From contig CAZWHE010000012.1 in the NCBI GenBank assembly GCA_964633825.1, positions 1 through 48,064 on the forward strand: a stretch of DNA of 48,064 bases, in the 5' to 3' direction. Both the position numbers and the translations under genes were made by a program. The notes beneath the pieces were generated by a model. The model was not told where the DNA came from. It made no database searches and saw nothing but the letters and a program-made list of their open reading frames with translations. Below, one piece after another: positions 8,939 through 17,467 of the stretch; the stretch's first letter is position 1; every line of letters begins with the position of its first letter. This DNA comes from CAZWHE01 sp964633825. GTDB lineage: Bacteria; Planctomycetota; B15-G4; CAYZWU01.

Positions 8939-9012
8939 CAGCAATATCGACCGATTTTATCAAGCCCGTAGAAGACGCGACTCCTTCCCTATTTTGACGG
9001 AAATCGGCGTTT

Positions 9013-9294
9013 TTACAGCGCGATAAACTTCTCCGTCGATGAGATCGTGACCCGCTTGATCTGGCTCAGTGGAATGAACTGGTATACTTTGTCCTTGATC
9101 CTTTTATGGGGATCCTTGACGTACTCGGTCAGAATCTTCAGCGTCTCCTCCTCATAAGAAACGATTTTTGCTTTGTAAGCTTCCACGTCCACCTTATACC
9201 CGGTCAGAGTTCTCATATAACTCTGGGTATTGATAACGGTGACCAGCTGCCCCTTTATAAGATTGAGGGCCTCCTTCATGGTTTTAGGGTCCAT
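9013..9294 (-). CDS. Small conserved-looking protein, possible Sm-like fold
   Basis: The 93-residue product is hydrophilic, without signal peptide or membrane segment. The pattern of short strands (KGQLVTVI, YKAKIVSYEEETLKILTEY, KVYQFIPLSQIKRVTI) separated by turns resembles a small LSm/Hfq-like or related beta-barrel, with the family-like idea of a surface strand ending in a positioned IPLSQIKRV. This is pattern-based inference only. I chose the ATG at 9294 because AGGA lies nine bases before it; a GTG at 9321 in frame is possible. It stands alone between the gdhA terminator and a 219-base gap. Confidence 0.55.
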   Translation of the reverse strand: MDPKTMKEALNLIKGQLVTVINTQSYMRTLTGYKVDVEAYKAKIVSYEEETLKILTEYVKDPHKRIKDKVYQFIPLSQIKRVTISSTEKFIAL

Positions 9295-9540
9295 TTGACC
9301 AGTCCTTTCCTTAGTTAACACATGACGTTCAACCTATCAGCCCGAGGCCGAAATCTCAGAGAACACTCTCCCCCTTTCCAGAGCTATTTACCCGGAAAAT
9401 CAGGGTTTGTAACATCCGGCGGCATAATCCACTTCACAGGCAGCCGGTACCGAATAGGTTTTTTTCGACACAGAGAAAACTGCAAATTTTGCAAATCCAA
9501 GGAGAAAGTTTCAAGTCATTTTTACATGACAAACCTTGGG

Positions 9541-10584
9541 TTATTCCGTATCCAGGAGATTTCCGGCGAGATCCTTGAGATCATCCACCTTTCCCATGGC
9601 CAGGAGAATGGTCCCCTCACTGATCACGAATCCCGGCGGCGGGTTGAAAACGATCTCGTCTTCAGCGCTCCGGTGCGCAATGATGCTGACGCCATATTTT
9701 TCTCTGATTCGCGAATCGAGGAGGGTTTTTCCGATAAGGGGTGATTTCTCGGGAACCATGAGCTCCTCGATACCCAGGGTCTCATCCCTTCGGGACGTCG
9801 CCATTTCGAAGAAGCTCAGAACATTCGGCCTGAGAGCGGCCTGAGCCAGGCTGCATCCTCCGATTTCGTAAGGTGAGATCACCTTGTCGGCCCCGGCCCG
9901 CATCATTTTCTCCTCCCTGCCGGGATTTTCGGCCCGGCAGATGATGTGGAGGTCCGGGTTCAGGGCTTTTGCCGTCAGGACCACGTAAACGTTGCCGGCA
10001 TCGTTCGGCAGGACGGCGATCAGGCTCTTGGCCCTGTCCACACCCGCTTCCCTGAGAACGCTCTCCTCCGTGGCATCCCCGCCGATATGGAGATAACCGA
10101 GACCGTCCAGCTCTTCGATCACGGCTCCTCTCTTCTCGATGACGACAAAAGGAACTTTTTCCCGCGCTATTTCGCGTGAGACGAGCTTTCCCATGCGTCC
10201 GAAACCGCACACGATGATGTGGCCTTTCTGGGATCTGATCATTCTCATGACCCTCCGACGATCGAAGATGTTCTTTATTTGGCCCTCGAGCAGGAATCGC
10301 GTGAGGGTTCCAAAAGCGTATGCCCAGACTCCCACGCCGCATATGATGAGAAAAATCGTGAAGAGACGCCCTTCAGCCGAAAGCTCACGAACCTCACGGA
10401 ACCCCACGGTTGTGATCGTGATGACGGTCATGTAAATCGCTTCTGCAGGGGAATATTTCTCCAGAATCGAGTAACCCACGACGCCGACGACCAGGACCAA
10501 AAAGACGAGACCGGCAACCGTCAGGAGCCTGACGACGGCCCTCGATGTGAGCGAGGGCATGGGTCGTATATGATTGGGTTTCAT
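9541..10584 (-). CDS. Potassium channel with two TM helices and cytosolic RCK (TrkA-N/TrkA-C) domains
   Basis: The 347-residue protein starts with a TM helix (about 18-40), a pore helix and the selectivity-filter-like ITITTVGF (about 56-63), and a second TM helix (about 75-95). A Rossmann RCK-N domain follows with GFGRMGKLVSREIAREKVPFVVIEK (nucleotide site about 117-145) and then a TrkA-C domain (about 255-345). The filter reads TTVGF where many K+ channels have TVGYG-type sequence, as in several MthK-like and Kch-like bacterial channels. It probably gates K+ flux in the inner membrane in response to a bound nucleotide or ion. It is monocistronic and divergent from the 10855 gene. Confidence 0.88.
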   Translation of the reverse strand: MKPNHIRPMPSLTSRAVVRLLTVAGLVFLVLVVGVVGYSILEKYSPAEAIYMTVITITTVGFREVRELSAEGRLFTIFLIICGVGVWAYAFGTLTRFLLEGQIKNIFDRRRVMRMIRSQKGHIIVCGFGRMGKLVSREIAREKVPFVVIEKRGAVIEELDGLGYLHIGGDATEESVLREAGVDRAKSLIAVLPNDAGNVYVVLTAKALNPDLHIICRAENPGREEKMMRAGADKVISPYEIGGCSLAQAALRPNVLSFFEMATSRRDETLGIEELMVPEKSPLIGKTLLDSRIREKYGVSIIAHRSAEDEIVFNPPPGFVISEGTILLAMGKVDDLKDLAGNLLDTE

Positions 10585-10727
10585 AGTTCGCCCATCCGTT
10601 CCGGCCGGCGCAAGCGATCGGTGTTCGAGGACCGTTTCAACAAATCATCGGTGAATCCGGTCTGAGATTTCCATTAAAAAAAGGGAACAGCGCCGCGTCA
10701 ATTCTTTCCCCGATAAAGGAAACCGGC

Positions 10728-10756
10728 TTGACAAAAAGAAACCTGTACCTTGTGAT
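10728..10756 (+). promoter_or_regulatory. Candidate sigma-70 promoter of the threonine-dehydrogenase-like gene
   Basis: TTGACA (10728-10733), a perfect -35 consensus, is followed after 17 bases by TGTGAT (10751-10756), which matches the -10 at four of six positions. A start near 10763 gives a leader of about 90 bases before the ATG at 10855. It lies in the 270-base divergent gap next to the K+ channel gene. Confidence 0.45.
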
Positions 10757-10854
10757 AGGATCTTTTCTATGGAAACGAAATGATCAAGCCAACGGCAGTC
10801 CCGGTTTGCAGCCCGGAAGGCCTCGTTCAGAAACAAGACAGGAGATGAGAAAGA

Positions 10855-11964
10855 ATGGCTGAAAAAATGAAAGCCGTCGTCAAGACGAAACCGGAAGAGG
10901 GCGCGGAATACATGGACGTCGATATCCCGAAGATTTCCGACGACCAGGTTCTGGTCAAGGTAAAAGCCACATCGATCTGCGGCACGGACGTGCACATCTA
11001 TAAATGGGACCCCTGGTCGGACAGCCGCATCGGCGCATCCGCCCTGCCCCAGATCCTGGGGCACGAGGTTGCCGGCGAGGTCGTCGAGGTCGGCAAGAGC
11101 GTGAAGAGGGCAAAGGTGGGCGACATGATCTCGGCCGAGACTCACATCCCCCACCCGGGCGACCTGCAGGCCCTGCTCTGCCAGATGCATATCGGCGAGC
11201 GGATGAAGATCCTGGGCGTCGACATGGATGGGTGCTTCGCCGATTATTTTATTGTTCCCGAATCGGTCCTCTGGGTGAACGATCCCTCGATCCCGCCCGA
11301 GTTCCAATCGATCCAGGAGCCTCTCGGCAACGCCTGCTACGCCGTGCTCGGAGAGAACGCCGATGTGGCCGGCAAGTCAATGGTCATCTTCGGCGACGGC
11401 CCGATCAGCCTCTTTGCCGTCGGCGTGGCCCGCGCCTGCGGTGTGGCCAAGATATTCCACGTGGGCAAGTATGAGTTCAACATGGAGATCGGAAAGACGA
11501 TGGGCTCCGATTTCCAGCTCTGGACGAACAAGCAGAGCGCCGATGAGCGGCTTCAGTTCGTCAAGGACCACACCGACGGATACGGCGCCGACATCGTCCT
11601 CGAGATGGTGGGAAGCGCCGACTCGCTCGACGATTCATTCAAAATGGTGCGCAAGGGAGGGCGCGTCACGGCATTCGGCATCGCGCCCGAGTCCCCCTGC
11701 CTCATCGATTACAACAACGGCATCGTCTTCAAGGGGTGCCAGATCCACGGCGTGAACGGCCGGAAGATGTTCGACACGTGGTACCGCAACCGGAACCTCC
11801 TCGCATCGGGGCGGCTCGATCCCGCGCCCGTGATCACCCACAAGTTCCTGCTCGAGGATTTCGAGAAGGGTTTCGAGAAGATGATCGAGCGGCCCCGCAA
11901 GGCGGCCAAGGTCGTCTTCTTTCCCGACGCCGAAGAGTACGAGGAAGCCTGCAAGAGGGGTTAA
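10855..11964 (+). CDS. Threonine 3-dehydrogenase-like medium-chain dehydrogenase, structural zinc site lost
   Basis: The 369-residue protein follows the L-threonine 3-dehydrogenase (Tdh) plan: ICGTDVHIYKWD (Cys42), GHEVAGEVVEVG (His70, Glu71), the GCFADYFIVPE segment, and a C-terminal VFKGCQIHGVNGRKMFDTWY then PVITHKFLLEDFEKGFEKM. Catalytic zinc ligands are therefore present. The lobe that in Tdh and most zinc alcohol dehydrogenases holds four cysteines (here residues about 95-116) has only Cys109, so the structural zinc should be absent. The nucleotide loop reads GDGPIS (180-185) instead of GxGxxG, and the acidic residue after the second strand is replaced by Gly204-Lys205, which may favour NADP. 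Substrate (threonine or another 2-amino/2-hydroxy polar compound) is not certain, so I give no symbol. Confidence 0.8.
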   Translation: MAEKMKAVVKTKPEEGAEYMDVDIPKISDDQVLVKVKATSICGTDVHIYKWDPWSDSRIGASALPQILGHEVAGEVVEVGKSVKRAKVGDMISAETHIPHPGDLQALLCQMHIGERMKILGVDMDGCFADYFIVPESVLWVNDPSIPPEFQSIQEPLGNACYAVLGENADVAGKSMVIFGDGPISLFAVGVARACGVAKIFHVGKYEFNMEIGKTMGSDFQLWTNKQSADERLQFVKDHTDGYGADIVLEMVGSADSLDDSFKMVRKGGRVTAFGIAPESPCLIDYNNGIVFKGCQIHGVNGRKMFDTWYRNRNLLASGRLDPAPVITHKFLLEDFEKGFEKMIERPRKAAKVVFFPDAEEYEEACKRG

Positions 11965-12062
11965 GCAGACAGCCCGAGACGCTCCTGTAGAGAGCCCTCG
12001 ATCGTCCCCGGCTCGCTTGAGATCACGGCAGGTCCGGTGGTTCCCTGCGCAGCGACTTTTCG

Positions 12063-12107
12063 GGTCCCCCAGGCCAGGAGCAAGCAGGGGACCACCGGGC
12101 CTGTTTT
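12063..12107 (+). terminator. Terminator with an alternative hairpin after the 10855 gene
   Basis: CAGGCC (12070-12075) pairs with GGCCTG (12098-12103) and runs into TTTT (12104-12107), a plausible intrinsic terminator. A second perfect 7-bp pairing, GGTCCCC (12063-12069) with GGGGACC (12087-12093), cannot form at the same time in full. The opposite-strand gene ends at 12106. Confidence 0.45.
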
Positions 12108-13110
12108 ATGGACTCACTTCGAGCACGGCGGCGCCGTTGATGCGGCTCTCCTGGAGGAGCTCGAGGGCGCGGTTGGCTTCTTCGAGGGGAAAAGAGCTCG
12201 TTTCCGTCCTGATCGGAATAGCGGCCGCCGCCTCGAGCAGCTCCCGCCCGTCCCTGCGCGTTGAAGCGGTCACACTCCTGAGTATTTTCTCGTCGTAGAG
12301 GTGCTTTGTATAGTCCAGCTCCGGCAGGGCCGACATGTAGATACCGCCGAGAGCGACTGTCCCACCCTTTTCGAGATGCTCCAGGGCAAGGGGAACGAGC
12401 GGCCCCGCCGGCGCGAAGATGATCGAGCCGTGGCACCTATCCGGCGGCTCGTCTCCGGCTCGGCCCGTCCACGCGGCGCCGAGACTCCGTGCGAGCTCCC
12501 GGTGTTTGCCGCTGCGCGTAAAAACGAAAACCTCCATCCCGCGGCGGACGGCGATCTGGACCGCGATGTGGGCGGCGGCGCCGAACCCGTAAAGGCCGAG
12601 GCGGTCCCCCTTCTTCGTTCCGGCCAGACGGAGACACCTGTAACCAATGATGCCTGCGCAGAGCAGGGGCGCCGCCTCCCGGTTCGAGAAGACCTCCGGG
12701 ACGGGGTAGGCGAAATCTTCGGGAACAATGGTGTATTCGGCAAAACCCCCTTGGGCGCTGTATCCCGTGAAGAGAGCCCGGCTGCAGAGGTTTTCCCGGC
12801 CGTTGAGGCAGAACCGGCACTTTCCGCATGTCTTGTGGAGCCAGGCCATGCCGATCCTGTCTCCAGTGTTGAACCTCCCGCATCCCTCTCCCATCTGGTC
12901 TACAACGCCGACGACCTGGTGGCCGGGAATGATCGGCATGAGAGGAGGATAAAGCTCACCCACGACGATGTGGAGATCGGTGTGACAGACGCCGCAGGCC
13001 AGGACCTTCACCCGAATCTGCCCCGGTCCCGGTTCGGGATCGGGCGCCTCCTCGAAAAGGAGAGGGGCCTTTTCAATGGGCGCCTGTTTTTTCAGGATCA
13101 TGGTTTTCAT
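12106..13110 (-). CDS. Zinc-dependent alcohol dehydrogenase, AdhA-like
   Basis: The 334-residue medium-chain dehydrogenase has the catalytic zinc ligands in CGVCHTDLH and GHQVVGVVDQMG, all four structural-zinc cysteines in CGKCRFCLNGRENLC, and YSAQGGFAEYTIVPEDFAYPVP, the pattern of the AdhA/AdhP branch. The nucleotide loop is GFGAAAH, and the second strand ends FTRSGKHRELA with no acidic residue, which leans towards NADP. Likely substrates are simple primary alcohols or aldehydes. Unlike its neighbour at 10855 it keeps the structural zinc. It converges on the 10855 gene, and is divergent from the aminotransferase at 13245. Confidence 0.87.
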   Translation of the reverse strand: MKTMILKKQAPIEKAPLLFEEAPDPEPGPGQIRVKVLACGVCHTDLHIVVGELYPPLMPIIPGHQVVGVVDQMGEGCGRFNTGDRIGMAWLHKTCGKCRFCLNGRENLCSRALFTGYSAQGGFAEYTIVPEDFAYPVPEVFSNREAAPLLCAGIIGYRCLRLAGTKKGDRLGLYGFGAAAHIAVQIAVRRGMEVFVFTRSGKHRELARSLGAAWTGRAGDEPPDRCHGSIIFAPAGPLVPLALEHLEKGGTVALGGIYMSALPELDYTKHLYDEKILRSVTASTRRDGRELLEAAAAIPIRTETSSFPLEEANRALELLQESRINGAAVLEVSP

Positions 13111-13244
13111 GAGATCGCACTCCCCGCGTCAAAGACGCCGGGTCATTTGATTGTTTCCAAAGAAACCCTGTCCTTCGAATACTCTTTACGACACAATGCC
13201 GCGTACTTTTTTCATAGGTGGTTATTTTTCACGGCAGTGCGGAA

Positions 13245-14507
13245 ATGAACAGAAAAAATATCGAGACGCGGCTTTCTAAACGCGCCCAAAATCTTTCCCC
13301 ATCTCCAATCAGGAAGCTCGTTCCCTACCTGTCGATCGAGGGGATGATCTCACTGGGCGGCGGTTATCCCGATGCCCGGACCTTCCCCATGGAAAGCCTG
13401 AAGGCGGAGATGAAGGGCGGAGGCTCCATCGCGCTGGACACAGAGACCATGCCGGCGGCGTCCCAGTACGGACCGAGCAACGTTCAACCGGTTCTGGAAA
13501 AGGAAATCATCCGATGGCACCGCGCCAAGGACGGAATCGCTCTCGAAAAGGGCTCTTTCCTCTCCCTCAACGGCGCTCAGGAAGGGCTCTTCATTGCGGC
13601 TTATCTTTTCCTCGACGATGAAGACAGCGTGGCCCTGTCGGAACCGACCTACCCAGGCGCTCTCGCCGCTTTCAGGGCGTTCACTCGCCGCTTTGTTTCC
13701 ATCCCCCTCGACGGGGAAGGGATCGACACGAACGCTCTCGATTCGGCCCTGGAGAAAATGCAAAAAACGGGTGAAAAGCTCCCCAAGCTCATCTACACCA
13801 TTCCCACGGGCCACAACCCCGGCGGCGTCTCTCTCTCCTTGGAGAGACGGCAAGAGCTGCTCGACATCGCCCGGCGATACGACATCCTTCTCCTCGAAGA
13901 CGATCCCTATCAATTGATTCGTCTCGACGACAAAGCCCCCCGCCTCCCCACTCTCCAGAGCCTGGACAAGGACAACCGCGTCATACGGCTCGACAGCTTT
14001 TCAAAGATCTTCGCTCCCGGGCTGAGGCTCGGCTATGCTTCCGGTCCGCCCGAGATCATCGAGCGCTTCGTTCTCTTCAAGCAGGCGGCCAATCTTCACA
14101 CGAGCTCCTTTTCGCAGACGCTTCTGGCGCAGTTTCTATCCCGTGAAGGGCCGTCCCGCTTTTTCGAGCGCATCGACCGCAACTGCGCTCATTACCGCAG
14201 CGGACGCGACGCCATGATCGAGGCCGCAGCCGAGACCCTGCCCGATTCCATCGGTTTCAACAGGCCCGGCGAAGGATTTTTCGTCTGGTTCCGGATGCCG
14301 GAGAAGTGCTCGAGCTCCCGCATGATCGGCGATCACTCGGAGCGCCTCAAGGTGATCGTCGTTCCCGGATCGGGTTTCTCTTCGCAAGGAGAGCTCGACA
14401 ACTGCGTGCGCGCAAGCTTCGCCACCGCGCCGCCCGACGACATCAGGGAGGGCATGCACCGTTTCGCGCGCATGGTGCAAAAAGAGTTCGAACGCGCCGG
14501 CATCTGA
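13245..14507 (+). CDS. PLP-dependent aminotransferase (2-aminoadipate/MocR-type class I)
   Basis: The 420-residue fold-type I aminotransferase has ISLGGGYPDARTFP at its N-terminus, IYTIPTGHNPGGVSLS, LLEDDPYQLIRLD and SFSKIFAPGLRLGYASGP with the PLP lysine. This is the LysN/Aro8-like group that acts on 2-aminoadipate, aromatic or branched amino acids; there is no N-terminal GntR-type DNA-binding domain, so it is an enzyme rather than a MocR regulator. I place the start at the ATG 13245 (GCGGA just upstream); the GTG at 13218 lacks a binding site. Substrate is not determined. It could supply 2-oxoacids to the operon downstream. Confidence 0.85.
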   Translation: MNRKNIETRLSKRAQNLSPSPIRKLVPYLSIEGMISLGGGYPDARTFPMESLKAEMKGGGSIALDTETMPAASQYGPSNVQPVLEKEIIRWHRAKDGIALEKGSFLSLNGAQEGLFIAAYLFLDDEDSVALSEPTYPGALAAFRAFTRRFVSIPLDGEGIDTNALDSALEKMQKTGEKLPKLIYTIPTGHNPGGVSLSLERRQELLDIARRYDILLLEDDPYQLIRLDDKAPRLPTLQSLDKDNRVIRLDSFSKIFAPGLRLGYASGPPEIIERFVLFKQAANLHTSSFSQTLLAQFLSREGPSRFFERIDRNCAHYRSGRDAMIEAAAETLPDSIGFNRPGEGFFVWFRMPEKCSSSRMIGDHSERLKVIVVPGSGFSSQGELDNCVRASFATAPPDDIREGMHRFARMVQKEFERAGI

Positions 14508-14598
14508 AACCCATGTTACTCTTGAAGTGATCAAATGCCGCGCGTACCATGCCTCAAACATTGAGGGTACAAACAGATCCCCGAAAAAGGAGAATCCC

Positions 14599-15987
14599 AT
14601 GAAGAATCTCTTTTTCTCCCTCGTTATACTCGTTCTCGTTTTGCCTGCAGCGGGACGCCATCTCCTGGCGGAAGAAACCTCTCCCGCCGATGACGGCGGA
14701 ATCATCAACGAGTTCGATCTCGGCGGCAACTTCAACATGACCGTTCACGGTGATTTGTGGCTCTACCACATCAGAACTATCAACACCTATCACACGAGCA
14801 GCAGCGCCGGGTTTACTGAAATGACATCGCGCCTCGGCGCGGATTTCAAATACAGGGACAACCTCTCGGCCCAGATCAGGCTGGTCGGCATGAGCGTTCA
14901 TCAGAGGCCGGCCAACTGGATCGGCTACGATCTCACAGGATTCGACGATTCGAGAAGCCGCTTCGACCTGGCCAATATCAAGATCGAGGGCAACCTGGGC
15001 CGGCAGCCCACGAGCCTGACAGTCGGCCTGCAGGAGCTCTCCTTCGGCGATGGGTTGCTCATCTACGACGGATACAGCGAGAAAAGAACGATCTGGACGA
15101 CCCCGGTCCGTTCCTTTCCCGCCGTAAAGTGGAGCATCGGCTTCGACGAAAATTCCGGGATCGATATATTCACCGCCTACGTCCACGAGGATCGTGTTTC
15201 CTGGGAAGCCTATCTCGGAAGCGGAGCGGGTATGGAAGGGGGAGGCAGCCTGTCGGGCTTCAACATCCATTCGGACAAGGGTTCTCCTTTAGGGGAAACG
15301 GATCTCGGTGTTTTTTACAAGAGCGAACGGGTCGACAGGGCCGACAACTTCGGCATGAGAAGCAATTCGGACACACTCGCAGTGAGCCTGAGAGGATCAA
15401 GGTCGTTCAACGACTTCCTGGTGACCGCAGAGGTCGTGCGTCAGATGGGAGAGACCAACGTGATCAGGAACACGATCACCAACAACAACCACGGCCGCCG
15501 GGCCTGGGGAGGGCACATCACCGTGAAATACGATCTTCCCGATTCGCTCTACACCCAGCTCCGTTACGCCCGCTTCAGCGGCGACAGCGGATCGACGAGG
15601 ACGGTGGAATCTTTCGATCCTTTCTTCTCCGGCTTTGTCGACTGGGGATCATGGGACCTGGGCGACATGACCTCCAATTCTCTCACCAACACGAACAAGC
15701 GCGTCATCTCTCTCGAGTTCGGTTTCGAGCCCACGGAAAAGACCAAGGCGAGAGCGATCCTCTACAACTTCAGCCTCGATAGAACGATGCCCTTCTCGAC
15801 GAGCAAGAACTGGTCCAATGAAATCAACATCGTGTTCGATTATTATCCGACGGATCACTTCTTCTTCGGCGCCATGGTAGGCGCCGTCGTCCCGGGGAAT
15901 GCTGCGAAGGATTTCTACAGCACTCCGGCCAACAGAAACAATAAAACCCAGTCTGAGGTCATGGCCTGGGCCGGTTTTTCCTTTTGA
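14599..15987 (+). CDS. Outer-membrane beta-barrel, porin-like
   Basis: The 462-residue product has a signal peptide (MKNLFFSLVILVLVLPAAG, cleavage near LLAEE) and then a chain of alternating amphipathic strands, many ending in aromatic residues, finishing with the terminal sequence WAGFSF. A C-terminal Phe after a strand is the usual signal for outer-membrane insertion. Regular strands such as VHGDLWLYHIRTI, LSAQIRLVGMSV and YTQLRYARFSG fit a 16- to 18-strand porin, perhaps of the alginate-export/OprB-like type, but I cannot name the family. AAAGGAG precedes the ATG by eight bases. Lies 91 bases after the aminotransferase gene. Confidence 0.7.
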   Translation: MKNLFFSLVILVLVLPAAGRHLLAEETSPADDGGIINEFDLGGNFNMTVHGDLWLYHIRTINTYHTSSSAGFTEMTSRLGADFKYRDNLSAQIRLVGMSVHQRPANWIGYDLTGFDDSRSRFDLANIKIEGNLGRQPTSLTVGLQELSFGDGLLIYDGYSEKRTIWTTPVRSFPAVKWSIGFDENSGIDIFTAYVHEDRVSWEAYLGSGAGMEGGGSLSGFNIHSDKGSPLGETDLGVFYKSERVDRADNFGMRSNSDTLAVSLRGSRSFNDFLVTAEVVRQMGETNVIRNTITNNNHGRRAWGGHITVKYDLPDSLYTQLRYARFSGDSGSTRTVESFDPFFSGFVDWGSWDLGDMTSNSLTNTNKRVISLEFGFEPTEKTKARAILYNFSLDRTMPFSTSKNWSNEINIVFDYYPTDHFFFGAMVGAVVPGNAAKDFYSTPANRNNKTQSEVMAWAGFSF

Positions 15988-16016
15988 CCACCCCGGCAAA
16001 ACCGGTATAATTTTTA
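15971..16016 (+). terminator. Possible terminator after the porin-like gene
   Basis: CCGGTTTT (15971-15978, inside the last codons) pairs with AAAACCGG (15998-16005); TATAATTTTTACTG follows. The loop of 19 bases is long and the stem overlaps the coding end, so this is only a fair candidate. Confidence 0.3.
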
Positions 16017-16344
16017 CTGATTTTCTGGATTATTGAGGACAGAGAGAGTGTTTGTCTTTTACCGTCCGTACACGTGACGCTGCTTTGACGGGTCATGTCG
16101 GCTCGCGAGAGCGTGCTCGTGCAGAGCAGAGTGTCCGGGACAAGCAAGAACACTCTCATAATATTCCTGCCTGCCGCTCCAAGCGATCACCCCGTCATGC
16201 CGATCAAGGCGGTCGCGTTTCCATTTGCATTGACTCGAACATTGCAGCCGGAAGCGTTCAAGCCTGATTTCGTGGGCATTGCAGACCCTGAATAGAGTTT
16301 TCCTTGATACACGAAGTTCGTTCCCCATCAGAAGGAGTAAAGAA
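15988..16344 (+). other. Gene-free leader with a self-complementary segment (16044-16157)
   Basis: The 357-base gap shows no convincing coding frame. GAGAGTGTT (16044-16052) is complementary to AACACTCTC (16149-16157), while the nearer AGAGTGT (16128-16134) is complementary to ACACTCT (16150-16156), so the 3' segment can pair with either copy. Between them lie a GCTC-GCGA-GAGC hairpin with a GNRA loop (16101-16112), TGCTC/GAGCA (16114-16128) and TGTC/GACA (16132-16142). I recognise no known riboswitch consensus. It precedes the barrel gene and the methyltransferase/double-cubane operon. Confidence 0.35.
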
Positions 16345-17409
16345 GTGCAAAAAACACAAGCCATGAACACTCTTGCGAAACTGTTATTCCTGATACCGGC
16401 TCTCGCCGTCTCCCTATCGTTGATATCAGCCACGGCCGCGGCAAAGGACAATGATTCGAATGATATCTTCGATCCGGAGCTGCAGCTGGACACAAAGCTG
16501 TTCACGGCCCTTCCAAACCCCCGAACGGCGCCGAAGCCTCAGGTAGCATCCGAGGGACCCTGCCTTCCCTTACATTCGATCGAAGGATCGGGCGGAGTCT
16601 TCTCGACGATGACGGCCTACCTCACCAACCCGGCGCCGGCCGGACAGGTTTGGGGAAAACCGAGCGTCGGGTTCACCTATGTCGACCTCAACCACGGGAA
16701 ACATCTCACAGCCTTTACAATCACCGAAACGATCGGCGACCGCATCGAGCTGGGTTATGCCTACAACACCCTCGATGTGGGAGACTTCTATCAGGAAGCG
16801 CTGAACCTCACGGGAATCAACATTCCCAATCACTCCGTCCGGCTCCAGCACTTCAACACCCGCATCCTGCTGATCAAGGAAGGCGGACACGGTTTGTCAT
16901 GGCTTCCGGCCGTGACCTTCGGCGCCCATTTCAAGAAGAACGAAGAGTACGACGGGATCAACACGGCCCTGTTTGACATGCCCAAGAGAGTCGGCGTCCG
17001 AAACGACATGGGCTGGGACTTCACGCTCGTGGGCAGCAAGATGATCACGGCCTTTCCGCGCCCCGTCATCATCAGCGCCGGTCTTCGATCGACCGAAGCG
17101 TCCCACATCGGCCTCCTCGGATTTACCAACGAAAGAAAGATCGTCGCCGAAGGCTCGGTCTGCGCCCTTCTCACCGACCAGATCGTCTTTGCAGCCGAAT
17201 ACCGCCAGAAGCCGGACGAGCTCGATGTGGAGCCCATTTTCGGCCCTCTCAGCCACCTTCTCGAAGACGAAGACGACTGGTGGGTTCTCGCCCTCGGTTA
17301 TCTCGTCAACAGCGACATGAGCATCGCGGCCGGGTACGGGCACTTCGGTCATGTGCTGAACCATACATCGAACCGCGGGTTCGGTGTTTCGATGAAGTAC
17401 GAGTTCTGA
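16345..17409 (+). CDS. Outer-membrane barrel-like protein, DUF3034-like
   Basis: The 354-residue product has a signal peptide (hydrophobic stretch ending SATAAAK) followed by a mature part rich in alternating strands and ending MKYEF, a terminal Phe typical of outer-membrane barrels. A segment SIEGSGGVFSTMTAYLTNP and the later ITETIGDRIELGYAYNTLD recall DUF3034, a family of unknown function; this match is from memory and weak. I chose the GTG at 16345 because GGAG lies seven bases upstream; the ATG at 16363 is further away. The gene ends 58 bases before the methyltransferase, so the two may share a transcript, possibly linking an outer-membrane pore to the operon's substrate. Confidence 0.6.
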   Translation: MQKTQAMNTLAKLLFLIPALAVSLSLISATAAAKDNDSNDIFDPELQLDTKLFTALPNPRTAPKPQVASEGPCLPLHSIEGSGGVFSTMTAYLTNPAPAGQVWGKPSVGFTYVDLNHGKHLTAFTITETIGDRIELGYAYNTLDVGDFYQEALNLTGINIPNHSVRLQHFNTRILLIKEGGHGLSWLPAVTFGAHFKKNEEYDGINTALFDMPKRVGVRNDMGWDFTLVGSKMITAFPRPVIISAGLRSTEASHIGLLGFTNERKIVAEGSVCALLTDQIVFAAEYRQKPDELDVEPIFGPLSHLLEDEDDWWVLALGYLVNSDMSIAAGYGHFGHVLNHTSNRGFGVSMKYEF

Positions 17410-17467
17410 TTCCCTTCGGATAACGAACCAACGCAGGAATGACACTGAATACACGGAGACAGAAACG

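Noticed and set aside
16059..16505. Minus-strand 148-codon frame in the gap before the second barrel gene
   Set aside because: It runs into the antisense of the next gene's signal peptide and shows no domain or start site.
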